Shown here: positions 5,436 to 5,611 of the stretch, one piece after another
Layout of the letters: every line of letters starts with the position of its first letter
Numbering within the stretch: the first letter of the stretch is position 1
Source: CAZYVU01 sp964651435
GTDB lineage: Bacteria; Desulfobacterota; Syntrophorhabdia; Syntrophorhabdales; CAYQXL01
DNA: 5,611 bases
Direction of reading: 5' to 3'
Assembly: GCA_964651435.1 (NCBI GenBank)
Contig: CAZYVU010000071.1
Location: 1 to 5,611, forward strand
The notes under the pieces: generated by a model
What the model was told of the DNA's origin: nothing
What the model saw: only the letters and a program-made list of their open reading frames with translations
The model's database searches: none
Made by a program: the position numbers and the translations under genes

Positions 5436-5602
5436 ACGAGAAACTCCACGACCTCATGACGGCGCTCAGGCTCAAGGGCATGGACGGAATCCTCGACGAA
5501 GAGATCCACCGGGCGGAGAAGGACGGTATAAGCGCTTCTGAGGTCCTCTTCCGTCTTGTGACTTTTCACGTTATCGGACCCACCCCTTTTCACATCAATT
5601 GA
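5432..5602 (+). pseudogene. istB: Truncated IstB (AAA+ helper ATPase), N-terminus only
   Basis: The ATG at 5432 overlaps the istA stop (ATGA). The first residues, MNEKLHDLMTALRLKGMDG and then the acidic helix ILDEEIHRAEKDGISASEVLFRLV, match the N-terminal region of IstB proteins, which are about 250 residues. After roughly residue 43 the frame runs into repeat sequence (FHVIGPTPFHIN) and stops at 56 residues. The Walker A and B ATPase motifs are therefore absent, and this product cannot act as the MuB-like target-selecting ATPase. The break at about 5561 coincides with the start of a 24-bp-period repeat pair. Confidence 0.88.
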
Positions 5603-5606
5603 CCCA
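5562..5606 (+). repeat. Second end-repeat pair, 24-bp period, same orientation as the left end
   Basis: The 21-mers at 5562-5582 and 5586-5606 both begin CTTTTCAC and end GACCCA, match at 16 of 21 positions and are 24 bases apart. GACCCACCCCT followed by AATTGACCC is shared with the left end (2594-2604 and 2614-2622) in the same direction. A genuine right end of one element should read as the reverse complement. Confidence 0.65.
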
Positions 5607-5611
5607 GGGTG

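Larger units (their letters stand above)
2577..5611 (+). mobile_element. IS21-family element with zinc-ribbon and ParB-like cargo, istB truncated
   Basis: The istA/istB order with an ATGA overlap, the D-D-E transposase and the multiple end repeats identify an IS21-family element. The left boundary is placed at about 2577-2588, where TG-beginning sequence leads into the first GAATTGACCC repeat; the exact end and any target duplication cannot be fixed without an empty site. Two non-transposase genes precede istA on the same strand. istB keeps only its first 43 or so codons. The expected inverted right end does not appear before the window ends, so the element is incomplete here, either by deletion or because a second element lies inside istB. 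GC is higher than in the left half, consistent with separate origin. Confidence 0.8.

Overview
The window looks like an accessory island of a Gram-negative bacterium. The protein families fit Proteobacteria or Desulfobacterota (deltaproteobacterial type), but this is an impression from the families, not from any marker gene. By eye, the left half (about 1-2575) is moderate in GC and carries only minus-strand genes. The right half (about 2577-5611) is clearly richer in GC and carries only plus-strand genes, as expected for an inserted element.

Left half, read along the minus strand from 2515 down to 1. First comes a 256-residue protein with a C-terminal PD-(D/E)XK fold of the DUF91/NucS type (1745-2515). 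Next is a HigB/HigA-like toxin-antitoxin pair (1280-1619 and 940-1293). Its promoter region holds a perfect 8+8 bp palindrome over a -10 box, and its toxin gene is frameshifted near the start by an apparent 7-bp tandem duplication. Then comes an apparently intact MazF/PemK-like toxin (306-638) with a DUF2281-like antitoxin (623-817). At the window edge is a truncated N-terminal remnant of a second HigB/DUF891-type toxin (33-185). Of three toxin genes in about 1.6 kb, only the MazF-like one looks intact. Bases 186-305 hold nothing I can support.

Right half: an IS21-family element with unusual cargo. From its left-end repeats (about 2581-2622) it carries a small four-cysteine zinc-ribbon protein (2788-3126), a ParB/KorB-like protein with a ParB nucleotide-binding-type motif and a helix-turn-helix (3170-4210), the istA transposase with a complete D-D-E triad (4059-5435), and the beginning of istB (5432-5602). 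istB breaks off after about 43 recognisable residues. There the sequence turns into a second pair of 24-bp-period end repeats, in the same orientation as the left-end pair instead of inverted.

The genes of the element are packed as one transcription unit: ParB overlaps istA, and istA overlaps istB through ATGA. A sequence related to TGATAAAAGACGAGAT recurs three times at 72-75 bp spacing around the end of the zinc-ribbon gene, and a diverged copy sits at the istA start. The most interesting proposition is that the ParB-like and zinc-ribbon proteins are working parts of this IS21 lineage, for instance in end binding, target choice or regulation. This particular copy would need IstB supplied from elsewhere.
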